Below the pieces are notes generated by a model. That model had not been told where the DNA came from. It made no database searches and saw only the letters and a list, made by a program, of their open reading frames with translations. Positions 7,980-17,048 of a stretch of 36,949 nucleotides of DNA are shown here, piece after piece. Location of the stretch: the NCBI GenBank assembly GCA_020445665.1, contig JAGRGD010000074.1, forward strand, positions 1 to 36,949, read 5' to 3'. The translations under genes and the position numbers were made by a program. Position 1 is the first letter of the stretch. Each line of letters starts with the position of its first letter. The stretch comes from Rhodocyclaceae bacterium. Lineage in GTDB: Bacteria; Pseudomonadota; Gammaproteobacteria; Burkholderiales; Rhodocyclaceae.

Positions 7980-10900
7980 ATGCCCTTTTTCCGTGCCGCC
8001 CTATCCCTGCTGATCGGCCTGCTGATTGCCATGAGTTGCGGCGCCACGCAGCCGACGGCGGCACCCCGCGTCCTGATCATCAATTCCTATCACGACGGCT
8101 ATAAGGGGTCGGACGATCTGGTTGCCGGTTTCAAGACGGCTCTGAAAGCAGCGGTACCCACGGCCGACGTGCGCATCGAGTACCTGGACGGCAAGAATTT
8201 CTCCGGCGAGACATACGACCGACGCGTCCTGGACACCCTGCACTACAAATTTTCAGGCGCCCGGTTCGATCTCGTCGTCACAACCGACGACTACGCCTTC
8301 AATCTCGTCGAAGCGGAAAAGATTGCCCTGTTCGGCGACACGCCGATTGTCTTCATCGGCACCAACAATTTCGACCCCGAGCGGGTCGCGTCGCGCCCGG
8401 AGTTCGTCGGCGTCGACGAGCGCCCGAGCTTCGGCGACACGATCGACCTGATCCTGCGGCTGCATCCGGATGTGCGCCGGATCGTCGCGATTCGCGACGC
8501 CGGCACCACCGGCGAACTGAACCACACCCTGTTTCGCGAGGCCGCCAAGCAGTTTGCAGACCGCGTCAGCTTCGAGGACATGGCGGGCGACCCCATCGAC
8601 GTGCTGCTCGATCGCGTCGCGGGGCTGCCACCGGATGCGGTCGGCGTCTATTTCGCCTCCTTTGTCCCCACCGGCGATGGCCAGCCGATCTCGAGTGTTG
8701 ACGCCCTGCGCCGCATCGCCGCGATCACACCGGTCCCCCTGTACGGCGGATGGGAGTTCACGCTCGACCACGGCATTGCCGGGGGCCGTCTCATCGATCT
8801 GCGCGAGCACGGGCGGCTCGGGGGAGAACTGGCCGCTGCCATCCTGCTGGGCACCGCGTCGACTGGCACGACGCCCCAGGTATCCGGCAGCCCGAACCGC
8901 CACATGTTCGACTATCGGCAACTCGAACGCTTCGGCATCGACACGGACGCCCTGCCGGCGGGCAGCGTCGTCCGGCACCGCCCACCAAGCTTCCTGCAAC
9001 GCCACCATGTCGCGCTGCTGTTGCTGCTCTCCGGCGTTCTGCTCGCCCTTGCCCTGTTCGCATCGCAAAGGGCCATTGCCCACCACCGCGCCCTGGAGCG
9101 CTCGCAGCGCAAGTTCGCGACCATCTATCGCAACTCGCCCGACCTGATCGCGATGTCCGACCGGGAGACCGGCCGCTTCCTCGACATCAACGAGGCCTTC
9201 ACACGCGTGATGGGCTATTCGGCCGAGGAGACGATTGGTCGCACCTCTGCCGAACTTGACACCTGGGGCCGCCCCGATGGCCGCCAGGCCATGCTCGCGG
9301 CCCTCGCGGATGGCCGCCGGCTGGAGAGTCATGAGACCTTCTTCCGGCGCAAGAACGGCGAAGTCTTTCCGGCCCTGATGTCACTGGAAGTCCAGCACCT
9401 CGACGGGCGCGACGTACTGATCCTGACCGCCCGTGACATCGGCGAACTCAAGCGCATGCAGGCGGCCTTCAACCGATTCTTCGAACTGCCCACCCAGATC
9501 CACGCGATCACGGCTATCGACGGGACGCTGCTCAAGACCAACCAGGGCTGGGTCCAGGTGTTCGGCCCGTTTGACGAGAACGCGAGCCAGCCGTCGCTCT
9601 TCGATTTTGTCGTCGAACGCGAGCGGGCCACCATGCGGGCGGCATGGGAGCGGCACGCACAGGGCCAGGCCGGCGGCTTCCAGCTCGAAACGCCGTGCAT
9701 CGCGGCCGACGGGCGCGAGCGCGTCGTCGCCTGGTCGGCCTTTTCGTCGGTCGAGGATGGGCGGGTCTACGCGTCAGCCCTCGACGTCACCGAGCAGCGC
9801 CGCATCGAGCGGGAGCTCGCCAGCCACCGCGAGCATCTCGAGGCCGAGGTGGCCCAGCGAACCGAGGAGCTGACCCTGGCCAAGAACATGGCAGAGGCCG
9901 CCAATCGCGCCAAGAGCACCTTCCTCGCCAACATGTCGCACGAGCTCCGGACGCCGCTGAACGGAATCATCGGCATGACGATCCTCGCCACGCGTCGCGC
10001 GCGCGTCGCGGCCCTGCAGGATGCCCTCGCCAAGATCGATCGAGCTTCAAAGCACCTTCTGGAAGTCATCAACGACATCCTCGACATCTCCAAGATCGAG
10101 GCCAACCAGCTGCGCCTGGAGGCGCGTCCGTTCACGCTGGCCCAGGTGACCGAACAGGTCGAAGCGCTACTCGGTCAGCGCGCGGCCGACAAGGGCCTGT
10201 CGCTGAACATCGCGCTCAATGACCACCTCGACGAGATCGAACTGCTGGGCGATGCGCTTCGCGTCAGGCAGATCCTGCTCAATCTGGTCGGCAATGCGAT
10301 CAAGTTCACCGAGCACGGCCACGTCTCGATGGCGGCCTCCTGCGAGCAGACAAATGCCACCTCCCTGCATGTCCGCTTCGTGGTAGCGGACACCGGCATC
10401 GGCATCCGGCCGGAGGACCGGCCCCGGCTCTTCAACCCCTTCGAACAGGCAGACAGTTCGACCACCCGCGAGTACGGCGGGACCGGCCTGGGGCTCGCGA
10501 TCTGCAAGCATCTCGTTGAAATGATGGGCGGCCAGATATCGCTGCAGAGTACGCCCGGCGAAGGCAGCACGTTCTGGTTCACCCTCGCACTTGCCGTCCG
10601 CGCCGAAGAGGGTGCCCGGCCGGAGACGCCGCCCCCGAGCTTCGAGCGGACCCTGGTGGAACGCCACGGCGGGGCGCGCATACTGCTGGCCGAAGACGAG
10701 CCGATCAGTCGCGAGGTTGCCGAGGGCCTGCTGCAGGAGGTCAACATGCGTATCGACCTGGCGGTCGACGGCCAGGAGGCAGTGGAGCTGGCTTGCGCCC
10801 GGCGCTACGACCTGATCCTGCTGGACATGCAGATGCCCCGCCTGACCGGTATCGACGCTGCGCAACGGATCCGCACCGCCTCACGCAATCTGGACACGCC

Positions 10901-11087
10901 CATCATTGCCATGACCGCGAACGCATTCGAAGAGGACAGGCGGGCCTGCCTCGACGCGGGCATGAACGCCCACCTGGCCAAACCGGTCGAGCCCGACACG
11001 CTGTTCGAAGCCCTGCTGAACTGGCTGCCGAACGCGAACACGACCCGGCCAGATCCCGCGACCGCGGTGCGGGCCAAGGGCGTGTAG
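7980..11087 (+). CDS. Hybrid sensor histidine kinase with periplasmic ABC-substrate-binding-like sensor, two PAS domains and a receiver
   Basis: Membrane hybrid kinase, 1035 residues. It has an N-terminal hydrophobic signal/anchor (residues 6-20), then a periplasmic domain at about 30-338 starting [12 protein letters not shown]. That domain resembles the ABC transporter substrate-binding-like family (PF04392 type) and not a Cache or 4HB sensor. A second transmembrane helix (about 341-362) is followed by two PAS domains (about 372-490 and 490-610), a short coiled coil, and HisKA with [10 protein letters not shown] (phospho-acceptor H654). The ATPase domain has an N box [13 protein letters not shown] near 768 and DTGIGI near 804. 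The C-terminal receiver has LILLDMQMP with D949. I start at the ATG at 7980 (GGAG 5 nt upstream); the frame opens earlier but crosses the tetR promoter. No HPt or partner regulator is adjacent. Ligand unknown. Confidence 0.93.
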   Translation: MPFFRAALSLLIGLLIAMSCGATQPTAAPRVLIINSYHDGYKGSDDLVAGFKTALKAAVPTADVRIEYLDGKNFSGETYDRRVLDTLHYKFSGARFDLVVTTDDYAFNLVEAEKIALFGDTPIVFIGTNNFDPERVASRPEFVGVDERPSFGDTIDLILRLHPDVRRIVAIRDAGTTGELNHTLFREAAKQFADRVSFEDMAGDPIDVLLDRVAGLPPDAVGVYFASFVPTGDGQPISSVDALRRIAAITPVPLYGGWEFTLDHGIAGGRLIDLREHGRLGGELAAAILLGTASTGTTPQVSGSPNRHMFDYRQLERFGIDTDALPAGSVVRHRPPSFLQRHHVALLLLLSGVLLALALFASQRAIAHHRALERSQRKFATIYRNSPDLIAMSDRETGRFLDINEAFTRVMGYSAEETIGRTSAELDTWGRPDGRQAMLAALADGRRLESHETFFRRKNGEVFPALMSLEVQHLDGRDVLILTARDIGELKRMQAAFNRFFELPTQIHAITAIDGTLLKTNQGWVQVFGPFDENASQPSLFDFVVERERATMRAAWERHAQGQAGGFQLETPCIAADGRERVVAWSAFSSVEDGRVYASALDVTEQRRIERELASHREHLEAEVAQRTEELTLAKNMAEAANRAKSTFLANMSHELRTPLNGIIGMTILATRRARVAALQDALAKIDRASKHLLEVINDILDISKIEANQLRLEARPFTLAQVTEQVEALLGQRAADKGLSLNIALNDHLDEIELLGDALRVRQILLNLVGNAIKFTEHGHVSMAASCEQTNATSLHVRFVVADTGIGIRPEDRPRLFNPFEQADSSTTREYGGTGLGLAICKHLVEMMGGQISLQSTPGEGSTFWFTLALAVRAEEGARPETPPPSFERTLVERHGGARILLAEDEPISREVAEGLLQEVNMRIDLAVDGQEAVELACARRYDLILLDMQMPRLTGIDAAQRIRTASRNLDTPIIAMTANAFEEDRRACLDAGMNAHLAKPVEPDTLFEALLNWLPNANTTRPDPATAVRAKGV

Positions 11088-11095
11088 CGACCCGC

Positions 11096-11605
11096 CTACC
11101 AGACGTTGCCGGCGCCAGGCGAGTAGGTTGCAGCCACCACGTTGGTCGCCGTGAGCGTGGCGCACTTGAGCACGCTCGAAAAGTCGGCCAGCGGGGCATC
11201 GACCCGGTAGCTGCTCGACGAGATCGCGATCGTGGTCGCGCTCACCGTGCAGGACACGTTCCCGCTCAGCTCGACCGCCCCGGTGCTCCCCAGGGTCAGC
11301 CGCGCACTCTGGCTGCCGGCCGTTGCCTCGGCCGAGGCGGTCCCGTGCAGATGCAGCGCACCGCCCGCGCTCAAGGTGATATGTCCCGGCACGGCGACCG
11401 TGAGGTTGCCGCCAGAGTCCACGGCGATCACCTGTCGCAGCAATTCAAGCTGACCCTCGAGGGCTGCGATCCGCTCGTGCAGCGCCTTCAGGACCGTTTC
11501 CGTCGACGGCCCGCCCTTGGGTGGCGGGAGCGATCCGAGGGACACGCCCGTGGCGAGTCCGCCGATTTCTGCCCGGGTCGTCGACAAACGGGTGTTCCTG
11601 ACCAT
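11096..11605 (-). CDS. Uncharacterised beta-rich protein with short coiled coil (spike/baseplate-like?)
   Basis: 169 residues, function not recognised. A well-placed AGGAGG 7 nt before the ATG supports real translation. The N-terminal 40 residues are Gly/Pro/Thr-rich and have no signal peptide. Residues about 38-60 (TVLKALHERIAALEGQLELL) look like a trimeric-type coiled coil. The rest alternates short beta-strands rich in Ser, Thr, Gly and Ala (GGNLTVAVPGHITLSAGGAL, later AVELSGNVSC), a pattern like the C-terminal beta-prism or helix of VgrG/gp5-type spikes and tail-fibre proteins. It contains two cysteines. It converges with the histidine kinase gene (8 bp apart), and no phage or secretion gene is nearby. 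An orphan spike-like or surface fibre protein is a guess from composition only. Confidence 0.6.
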   Translation of the reverse strand: MVRNTRLSTTRAEIGGLATGVSLGSLPPPKGGPSTETVLKALHERIAALEGQLELLRQVIAVDSGGNLTVAVPGHITLSAGGALHLHGTASAEATAGSQSARLTLGSTGAVELSGNVSCTVSATTIAISSSSYRVDAPLADFSSVLKCATLTATNVVAATYSPGAGNVW

Positions 11606-11737
11606 CGCGTCGCCTCCTCACCTGATCGAGTGCCTCGATGATAGCCGCCTGCCGACGGCATGGCGTCATCATCGACCGTCCGGAGTCGGAACAGGGCTGC
11701 GTGATGGCGGCGGGCATTCAGCGGCCGGCCGCGCCGC

Positions 11738-13429
11738 TCAGCGGCCCGAAAAGTAGCGCACGAAGTCGTCGGCTTCGACGGCCCGACCGAGCAGGTAGCC
11801 CTGGAATTCGTTGCAACCCTCGTCACGCAGGAAGCCAGCCTGCCCCTCGGTCTCGACGCCCTCCGCGACGACGGTCAGGCCGAGGGTCTGGGCTACCCGC
11901 ACGATGGCGCGGATCAGCGTGTCGTTGTCCTGGTCCTGACCGATCAGGCCAACGAAACTGCGATCGATGTTGAGCTTCGAGACCGGCAGGGACTGGAGGT
12001 TGGAGAGGGGCGAGAAGCCGGTTCCGAAGCCATCGATCGACAGGCGGATGCCGAGATCGCTCAATGCCTCGAGTGCCGACACCACGTAAGCGACATCGAG
12101 CAGGACAGATTCGCGGAACTCGAATTCGAGATGCGCTGCCTCCATGCCGGTCTCGTGCAGGAGCGCGGCGACACTCTCGACGAAATCCGCCCGCTCGAGC
12201 TGGCGTGCGGACACGTTGATCGAGAGCACCGGTGGCGCCACGCCTTTTTCGCGCCAGCCCCGATAAGTTGTGAAGGCCTCTCGCATCACCCACTCGCCGA
12301 GCGCATGGATCAGCCCCACATCTTCGGCCAGGGGCACGAAGCGCTCCGGACCGACCACGCCCAGCTCCGGATCGTGCCAGCGGACAAGCGCCTCTGCAGC
12401 CACCAGCCGCTGACCGAGGCTGTCGAACAGGGGCTGATACACCAGGGACAGGGACTTGTTGGCAATCGCGACCCGGAGGCGGCGCTCAAGGAGCATGCGC
12501 TCGTTGGCGTAGGCCGTCATCTCTGCCGAATAGAAGCTGTAGGCATGGCGGCCCCGGCTCCTGGCCTGCAGCATTGCGGTATCCGCCGCCGTCATCAGCG
12601 ATTCCATGTCGTGCCCGTCCATCGGGTAGAGGCTGATGCCGATGCAGACCGAGGGATAGACCGCGGCACTGCCCACCTGGATCGGTCGCTCAAGCGCCTT
12701 GAGCAGGTGGTTGGCGGTCACGCTGGCGCTCCGTGGCCCGTCGATGCCCTCAATGAGCACCAGGAACTCGTGCTCACCGACCCGCGCCAGGGTGTCGGTC
12801 TCCCGCAGTTCCGCGAGCAGGATGTCGGCAAGCGCCTTGGTGAAGTCGTCGCGCGATTCGAGCTCTGTGTGGCCGACGACCTCGATCATCAACATGCCCA
12901 GTTGCTTCATCTCGCGCAAGGCCCGACGCGCCACCTGCTCGAAACGATCCCGGAAGAGGGTCCGGTTCGGCAGACGGGTCAGCGGATCGAAGTAGGCCAG
13001 TTCCCGCAGCTGTGCCTGCTCCGCCATGATCTGCCCGATGTCAGTGAGCACTCCCACGTAATGCAGGGGCTCGCCGGCTGCATCGCATACCGCGCTGATC
13101 GACAGCCACTCCGGATACACCTCGCCATTCTTCCGGCGATTCCAGATCTCGCCCTGCCAGCGCCCTGTCTCGCCGATGGTCTGCCACATGTTCTCGTAGA
13201 ACTCGGGACCATGGCGCCCGGACTGGAGCATCGAGAGCTTGCGCCCCTTGACCTCCTGGGCACTGTAGCCGGTCAGTCGGCAGAAGGCGTCGTTCACTGC
13301 GAGCACCCTGGCCTCGGTGTCGGTGATACAGATCCCCTCGGCAGCACTGCTGAAGACGATATGGGCCAGTTCCAGGTCGGTGGTTGCCACGCGCGTCACC
13401 CCAAATGCGAAGGCTCCCATTATGCCCAT
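11738..13429 (-). CDS. PAS-GGDEF-EAL protein with degenerate GGDEF and altered EAL metal site
   Basis: Predicted cytoplasmic cyclic-di-GMP signalling protein, 563 residues, no clear transmembrane segment. Order: PAS (about 17-135), GGDEF-like (about 140-300), EAL (about 310-560). The GGDEF signature reads GEHEF (218-222), so the second glycine and the catalytic aspartate are lost, while the upstream RETD I-site pattern is kept. The EAL domain keeps EALVRW (E346), INVSARQ, the loop-7 region KLNIDRSF and AEGVETEGQ, but the DDFGTG motif reads DGFGTG (D466, G467), losing one metal-ligand aspartate. It is therefore unlikely to make c-di-GMP and may hydrolyse it poorly or act as a binding effector. 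The start is uncertain: ATG at 13420 is an alternative and neither has a strong ribosome binding site. Its neighbours give no clear partner. Confidence 0.9.
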   Translation of the reverse strand: MGIMGAFAFGVTRVATTDLELAHIVFSSAAEGICITDTEARVLAVNDAFCRLTGYSAQEVKGRKLSMLQSGRHGPEFYENMWQTIGETGRWQGEIWNRRKNGEVYPEWLSISAVCDAAGEPLHYVGVLTDIGQIMAEQAQLRELAYFDPLTRLPNRTLFRDRFEQVARRALREMKQLGMLMIEVVGHTELESRDDFTKALADILLAELRETDTLARVGEHEFLVLIEGIDGPRSASVTANHLLKALERPIQVGSAAVYPSVCIGISLYPMDGHDMESLMTAADTAMLQARSRGRHAYSFYSAEMTAYANERMLLERRLRVAIANKSLSLVYQPLFDSLGQRLVAAEALVRWHDPELGVVGPERFVPLAEDVGLIHALGEWVMREAFTTYRGWREKGVAPPVLSINVSARQLERADFVESVAALLHETGMEAAHLEFEFRESVLLDVAYVVSALEALSDLGIRLSIDGFGTGFSPLSNLQSLPVSKLNIDRSFVGLIGQDQDNDTLIRAIVRVAQTLGLTVVAEGVETEGQAGFLRDEGCNEFQGYLLGRAVEADDFVRYFSGR

Positions 13430-13469
13430 GCTGTGGCGCCCGCCCTACCCTCTGCGACGCATGACTTGA

Positions 13470-13493
13470 TCGGCGCCAAGGCTTTGGCGCCGA
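13470..13493 (-). terminator. Terminator-like hairpin after the small lipoprotein gene
   Basis: Perfect 10-bp stem: TCGGCGCCAA (13470-13479) and TTGGCGCCGA (13484-13493) around a 4-nt loop, starting 5 nt past the lipoprotein stop in the minus direction. No clear U-run follows, so it could also be a processing or protection hairpin. Confidence 0.45.
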
Positions 13494-13498
13494 CCGGC

Positions 13499-13972
13499 TC
13501 AACTGCGGGGTGTCGCTTGCGACGGATGCCGCGCCGAACGCACGGGAAGCGGCTCGAGGACCTGCCCCGCCAGCACATAGCGGGACTCCCCGAGCGAGAC
13601 GATGCCGTCCGCGCCCAGAGTCAGGGGACCGCCGCCTCCCTCGCCGACTGCCCGCTGCGCGAAAAGCTCCAGTTCGGGAAACGTCAGCGCCTTCAGGGAG
13701 GCGCCATCCCGCACCCAGACGATCGCCCGCTCACGATCTATCGCAATGTCGCCCATGGCGACCCGCGCGTCGGTGCGGTGCCGTGCGACGAGCGCCACCC
13801 CCTTCCGGACCCACAGGGACTCCACCTGGCGACCGCCGTCGATCGGCAGGACGACGACCTCGCGCGCCTGCCAGACCAGCGGAGCCGGCACGTCTCCGGA
13901 GCAGGCCACGAGCAGCGAGACTGTCGCAACCGCGAGGATGCGTCTAACGAGGGGTGGGGCGGCGTTGTACAT
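13499..13972 (-). CDS. Small lipoprotein of unknown function
   Basis: 157 residues. The signal sequence (positively charged RR at 10-11, hydrophobic stretch to 23) ends in a lipobox LLVAC, so Cys24 should be lipidated. The mature part is a run of short hydrophobic strands with no recognisable catalytic motif (VVVLPIDGGRQVESLWVRKG, then ALVARHRTD), suggesting a small beta-sheet domain; the tail is Arg/Pro/Ser-rich. TAAGGAG 7 nt before the ATG is a strong ribosome binding site. It is divergent from the MocR-type regulator gene, sharing a 137-bp AT-rich intergenic region with inverted and direct repeats, so it is a candidate regulated target. I do not recognise a family. Confidence 0.75.
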   Translation of the reverse strand: MYNAAPPLVRRILAVATVSLLVACSGDVPAPLVWQAREVVVLPIDGGRQVESLWVRKGVALVARHRTDARVAMGDIAIDRERAIVWVRDGASLKALTFPELELFAQRAVGEGGGGPLTLGADGIVSLGESRYVLAGQVLEPLPVRSARHPSQATPRS

Positions 13973-13984
13973 GGCGATCTCCTT

Positions 13985-14016
13985 ATTGACAACTCACCAA
14001 TACAATATCTGTCAAT
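13985..14016. repeat. 7-bp inverted repeat in the lipoprotein/mocR intergenic region
   Basis: ATTGACA (13985-13991) and TGTCAAT (14010-14016) are perfect inverted repeats with an 18-bp spacer inside unusually AT-rich sequence. Each arm contains a -35-like TTGACA reading in opposite directions, so these may be promoter elements of the two divergent genes or a regulator site. Confidence 0.4.
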
Positions 14017-14040
14017 TTTTCTGTTGCTCATATACACTTC

Positions 14041-14083
14041 ACCGGTCAATGCATGGACTGTACCGGCCAACTCACCGGGCCAG
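14041..14083 (+). promoter_or_regulatory. Direct repeats upstream of the mocR-type gene (possible operator)
   Basis: ACCGGTCAAT (14041), ACCGGCCAAC (14062) and ACCGGGCCAG (14074) are direct repeats; the first two are 21 bp apart, two helical turns. MocR/PdxR-type regulators commonly bind direct repeats near their own start. A TATACA hexamer at 14031-14036 just upstream could be the -10 box. Binding is inferred. Confidence 0.4.
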
Positions 14084-14109
14084 TTCCTGCGCCATGAACG
14101 AGACACCTC

Positions 14110-15510
14110 ATGCAGATTCAGGTCGACAGCACACGCCCCCAGCCCCTCGTCGAACAGATCGTCTCGGCCATCCGGGGCCAGATCGACGATCGCATCCTCC
14201 GCCCCGGCATGCGGCTTCCGCCCATCCGGCGCCTGGCCGAGCATCAGGGTGTCAGCCGCTTCACGGTGGTGGAGGCGTACGACCGGCTGGTCGCCCAGGG
14301 ATACCTGGACTCCCGCCGCGGCTCCGGCTTCTATGTCGCGCCCCGCAAGCTTCCTGAACCGGAGCACGAAGATCCGGACCGCGTCGAGCGCGCCATCGAC
14401 GCCGCCTGGCTGATGCGGGAACTGGGCAACGTCGATGGCGAGCGGGTGATGGCCGCCTCCGGCAGCCTGCCGCCCAGCTGGATGGAGGAGGACGCGGTGA
14501 TGCGCAATCTCCGACAGCTGGCACGAAGTCCCGACGCCCGGGTCACCTCCTATGGCACGCCACAGGGCTTCGCCCCCCTGCGGGAGCAACTCCAGGTCCG
14601 CCTCGCGGAGGCGGGCATCCGGGCCCTGCCATCGCAGATCCTGCTGACCTATGGCGCCACCCAGGCCCTCGATCTGGTGGCCCGCTACTTCCTCAAGGCC
14701 GGCGATGCGGTGCTGGTGGACGACCCGGGCTACTGGAATGTCTTCGCGAGCTTCAGGCTGCAGGGATTCCGGCTTCTGGGCGTACCGCGGCGGGAAGACG
14801 GGCCCGACCTGGAGGCCCTCGAGGCCCTGCTGGCCCACGAGCAGCCACGGCTGTTCTTCACCCAGTCCCTGCTCCACAACCCGACGTCGAGCTGCCTGAG
14901 CGCGGCGACCGCCTTCCGGCTGCTGCAACTGGCCGAGAAGCACGACTTCATGATCGTCGACGATGACATCTATGGCGACATGCTCGCCGGCAGCGGGACC
15001 CGTCTGGCCGCGCTCGATCAACTCCAGCGCGTGATCCATGTCGGCAGCTTCTCGAAGACCATCTCGGGCAACCTGCGCGTCGGCTTCCTGGCGGCACGCC
15101 CTGACCTGGCAAGAGCGCTGACCGACGTGAAGATCACCACCACCCTGTCGAGCCCGGAACTCGCCGAGCGCATGGTGCACCTGATGCTGACCGAGGGCCA
15201 TTACCACAAGTACATCGATCGCCTGCAGTCCCGGCTGCTGAGGGCCACCGAGCGCACCAGCCGGATGCTTGAGCAGGTTGGCCTGGTACCGGATTTCGAG
15301 CCACGGGGCGGCCAGTTCGTGTGGATGGCCGTACCCGGTGTCGCAGATACCACGGCGATGGCGCGGCAGGCGGTCGAAGTAGGCATCATCCTCGCCCCCG
15401 GCTCGGTTTTCCGGAGCAATGCCCAGCCTTCAAACTACCTGCGATTCAATGTGGCCACCTGCGAGCATCCGCGCCTCGCGCGCTTCCTGGCCCAGCAGGT
15501 CGGCGCTTGA
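14110..15510 (+). CDS. MocR-type (GntR/aminotransferase-fusion) transcriptional regulator
   Basis: PLP-dependent transcription factor, 466 residues, normal MocR length. Residues about 10-75 are a GntR winged helix (PLVEQIVSAIRGQI, then RLAEHQGVSRFTVVEAYDRL and GSGFYV). Residues about 110-465 are a fold-type I aminotransferase-like domain with the PLP lysine in GSFSKTISG (K316), DDPGYWN and an asparagine in LLHNPTSS. Members of this family (PdxR, GabR, TauR, EhuR) sense PLP, PLP adducts or amino compounds. No pdxST, gab or tau genes lie nearby, so the regulon is open. The divergent lipoprotein gene and the repeats between them are the obvious local candidates. It converges with the pseudouridine synthase gene, 6 bp away. 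Confidence 0.92.
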   Translation: MQIQVDSTRPQPLVEQIVSAIRGQIDDRILRPGMRLPPIRRLAEHQGVSRFTVVEAYDRLVAQGYLDSRRGSGFYVAPRKLPEPEHEDPDRVERAIDAAWLMRELGNVDGERVMAASGSLPPSWMEEDAVMRNLRQLARSPDARVTSYGTPQGFAPLREQLQVRLAEAGIRALPSQILLTYGATQALDLVARYFLKAGDAVLVDDPGYWNVFASFRLQGFRLLGVPRREDGPDLEALEALLAHEQPRLFFTQSLLHNPTSSCLSAATAFRLLQLAEKHDFMIVDDDIYGDMLAGSGTRLAALDQLQRVIHVGSFSKTISGNLRVGFLAARPDLARALTDVKITTTLSSPELAERMVHLMLTEGHYHKYIDRLQSRLLRATERTSRMLEQVGLVPDFEPRGGQFVWMAVPGVADTTAMARQAVEVGIILAPGSVFRSNAQPSNYLRFNVATCEHPRLARFLAQQVGA

Positions 15511-15516
15511 GGCGGA

Positions 15517-16347
15517 TCAGAAGCGCTCGTCCGGGCGAAGCACCCGCCATTGCCCGGCCGGCAGCTCGCCCAGCCGGACGCGGCCGATCCGGATGCGCTT
15601 GAGACCGACCACGCGGAGTCCGACGAGCTCGCACATACGGCGAATCTGCCGCTTGCGCCCTTCCCGCAGCACGAAGCACAACTGATCCGCGTTTTGCCAG
15701 CTGACCCGCGCCGGTCGCAATGCCTTGCCGTCGAGCGTCAGCCCATGATTGAGCAGCGCCAGTCCGTCCTTGCCCAGGCTCCCTTCGACCCGAACGAGGT
15801 ACTCCTTGTCGACGGAGGAGTCATCGCCAATGAGCTGGCGTGCGACGCGCCCATCCTGGGTCAGCACCAGCAGACCGGTCGAATCGACGTCGAGGCGGCC
15901 GGCCGGTGCCAGCCCCTTGAGCATCGCCGGACGGAAGCTCGGCCCACCCTCGGAGCCCTGCCATTGGGTCTCAGGCCGGATCAGCTTGACCGCAGGCGTG
16001 CAGCCGGGTTCCGGTTGGCCCGACACATAGCCGACCGGCTTGTTCAGCACCAGCGTGATGCGCTGGGCCTGCTGTCGCTGCGCGCGAGGATCGAGTTCGA
16101 TCCGGGCGTCCGGCGAGACCCTGGAACCCAGTTCATCGATGACGCGTCCGTCAACGCGCACCCAGCCGCTGGCGATGAACTCGTCTGCCTCGCGCCGGGA
16201 ACACATGCCACGGCCGGCCATGACCTTCGACAGGCGCTCGCCGTCGGCGGGGCTCGCATCCGGCACGGCGGCAGCAGGGTCGGCCGCGCGCTTGACGACA
16301 CGCAAGCGGCGACGTGGCGGGGTGTCGTCGTTCGAGGGTCCGGACAT
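15517..16347 (-). CDS. RluB/RluF/RsuA-family pseudouridine synthase
   Basis: Converts a specific uridine in rRNA to pseudouridine. 276 residues. After a charged N-terminal 35 residues come an S4 RNA-binding domain ([21 protein letters not shown], about 38-85) and then the catalytic domain. The hallmark [11 protein letters not shown] carries the nucleophilic aspartate D153, and the C-terminal [11 protein letters not shown] is the family motif III. Between KPVGYVSG and the active site lies an insertion (about 110-145) seen in RluF-like members. I cannot tell from sequence whether the target is 23S U2604/U2605 or 16S U516, so no symbol is given. It stands alone, transcribed toward the mocR gene; 78 bp separate its start from the mrp operon end. 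Confidence 0.92.
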   Translation of the reverse strand: MSGPSNDDTPPRRRLRVVKRAADPAAAVPDASPADGERLSKVMAGRGMCSRREADEFIASGWVRVDGRVIDELGSRVSPDARIELDPRAQRQQAQRITLVLNKPVGYVSGQPEPGCTPAVKLIRPETQWQGSEGGPSFRPAMLKGLAPAGRLDVDSTGLLVLTQDGRVARQLIGDDSSVDKEYLVRVEGSLGKDGLALLNHGLTLDGKALRPARVSWQNADQLCFVLREGRKRQIRRMCELVGLRVVGLKRIRIGRVRLGELPAGQWRVLRPDERF

Positions 16348-16425
16348 GGTGCACTCGCGGCGGGTAATCGGGCCTGCAGTGTAGCGCCTCGACCGGCCCT
16401 TCGGCCTCGGCGTGCGCCGACGGGC

Positions 16426-16770
16426 TCAGGAATCCCGATCCGGACCGGGATGGTCGGCGTCGGCAACCTGGTCGCGTCGCGCGGCCAGGAACAGCGCGCA
16501 CTTGGCCATCAGGTGGGCGGAGACGGGCGCCGTCAGGAAGAGGAACAGGGTGATCAGCAGTTCATGGACACTGATCCCGGGGTCGGTCAGCGAAAAGTAC
16601 AGCGCGGACGCGACGAGAATGCAGCCGACGCCCAGGGTGCCCGCCTTGGTCGGCCCGTGCAGGCGCAGCAGCACGTCCGAGAAACGCACCAGCCCGAGGG
16701 AGCCGAGTAGCGAGAACGCGGCACCGATGACGAGCAGCAGGGCGACGGCGATGTCGGCAAGCGCAGCCAT
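16426..16770 (-). CDS. mrpG: Mrp-type Na+/H+ antiporter subunit G (operon 1)
   Basis: Small membrane subunit of a multisubunit cation/proton antiporter (Mrp/Mnh/Sha/Pha). 114 residues with three hydrophobic segments and the MnhG core GLVRFSDVLLRLHGPTKAGTLG; the C-terminal tail is charged. I start at the ATG at 16770, which overlaps the mrpF stop by one base (TGATG); the open frame extends upstream inside mrpF but is a shadow there. Last gene of operon 1. No U-tract terminator was found after the stop. Confidence 0.94.
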   Translation of the reverse strand: MAALADIAVALLLVIGAAFSLLGSLGLVRFSDVLLRLHGPTKAGTLGVGCILVASALYFSLTDPGISVHELLITLFLFLTAPVSAHLMAKCALFLAARRDQVADADHPGPDRDS

Positions 16771-17048
16771 CAGTCGATCACCTCCCCGTTGAGCAGGTAC
16801 TTGGTCAGCGCCACGGTTCCGACGAAACCCAGCAGCGCAATGATCAGCGCACCTTCGAAGTAGAGCACGCTGTCGTAGGCGATGCCGCCGACGACAAGCA
16901 GGGCGATGGTATTGATGTAGAGCGTATCGAGGGCAAGGATGCGGTCCACCCGGGTCGGGCCCCGCACCAGGCGCCAGGCGCAACAGAGCATGGCCATCAC
17001 CAGCATGGCCACCGCGGCGGGCAACGCCAGGGCCGTCAGGCTGTTCAT
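16770..17048 (-). CDS. mrpF: Mrp-type Na+/H+ antiporter subunit F (operon 1)
   Basis: 92 residues, three predicted transmembrane helices. Contains the MnhF signature RLVRGPTRVDRILALDTLY. In solved Mrp complexes E, F and G form a membrane block that contacts MrpA and has been implicated in the sodium route. Start overlaps the mrpE stop (ATGA); stop overlaps the mrpG start by one base. Confidence 0.95.
   Translation of the reverse strand: MNSLTALALPAAVAMLVMAMLCCAWRLVRGPTRVDRILALDTLYINTIALLVVGGIAYDSVLYFEGALIIALLGFVGTVALTKYLLNGEVID

Noticed and set aside
16380-16425. Short GGCC and CGGCG palindromes after mrpG as terminator
   Set aside because: Stems of 4-5 bp without a U-run; not distinguishable from background.
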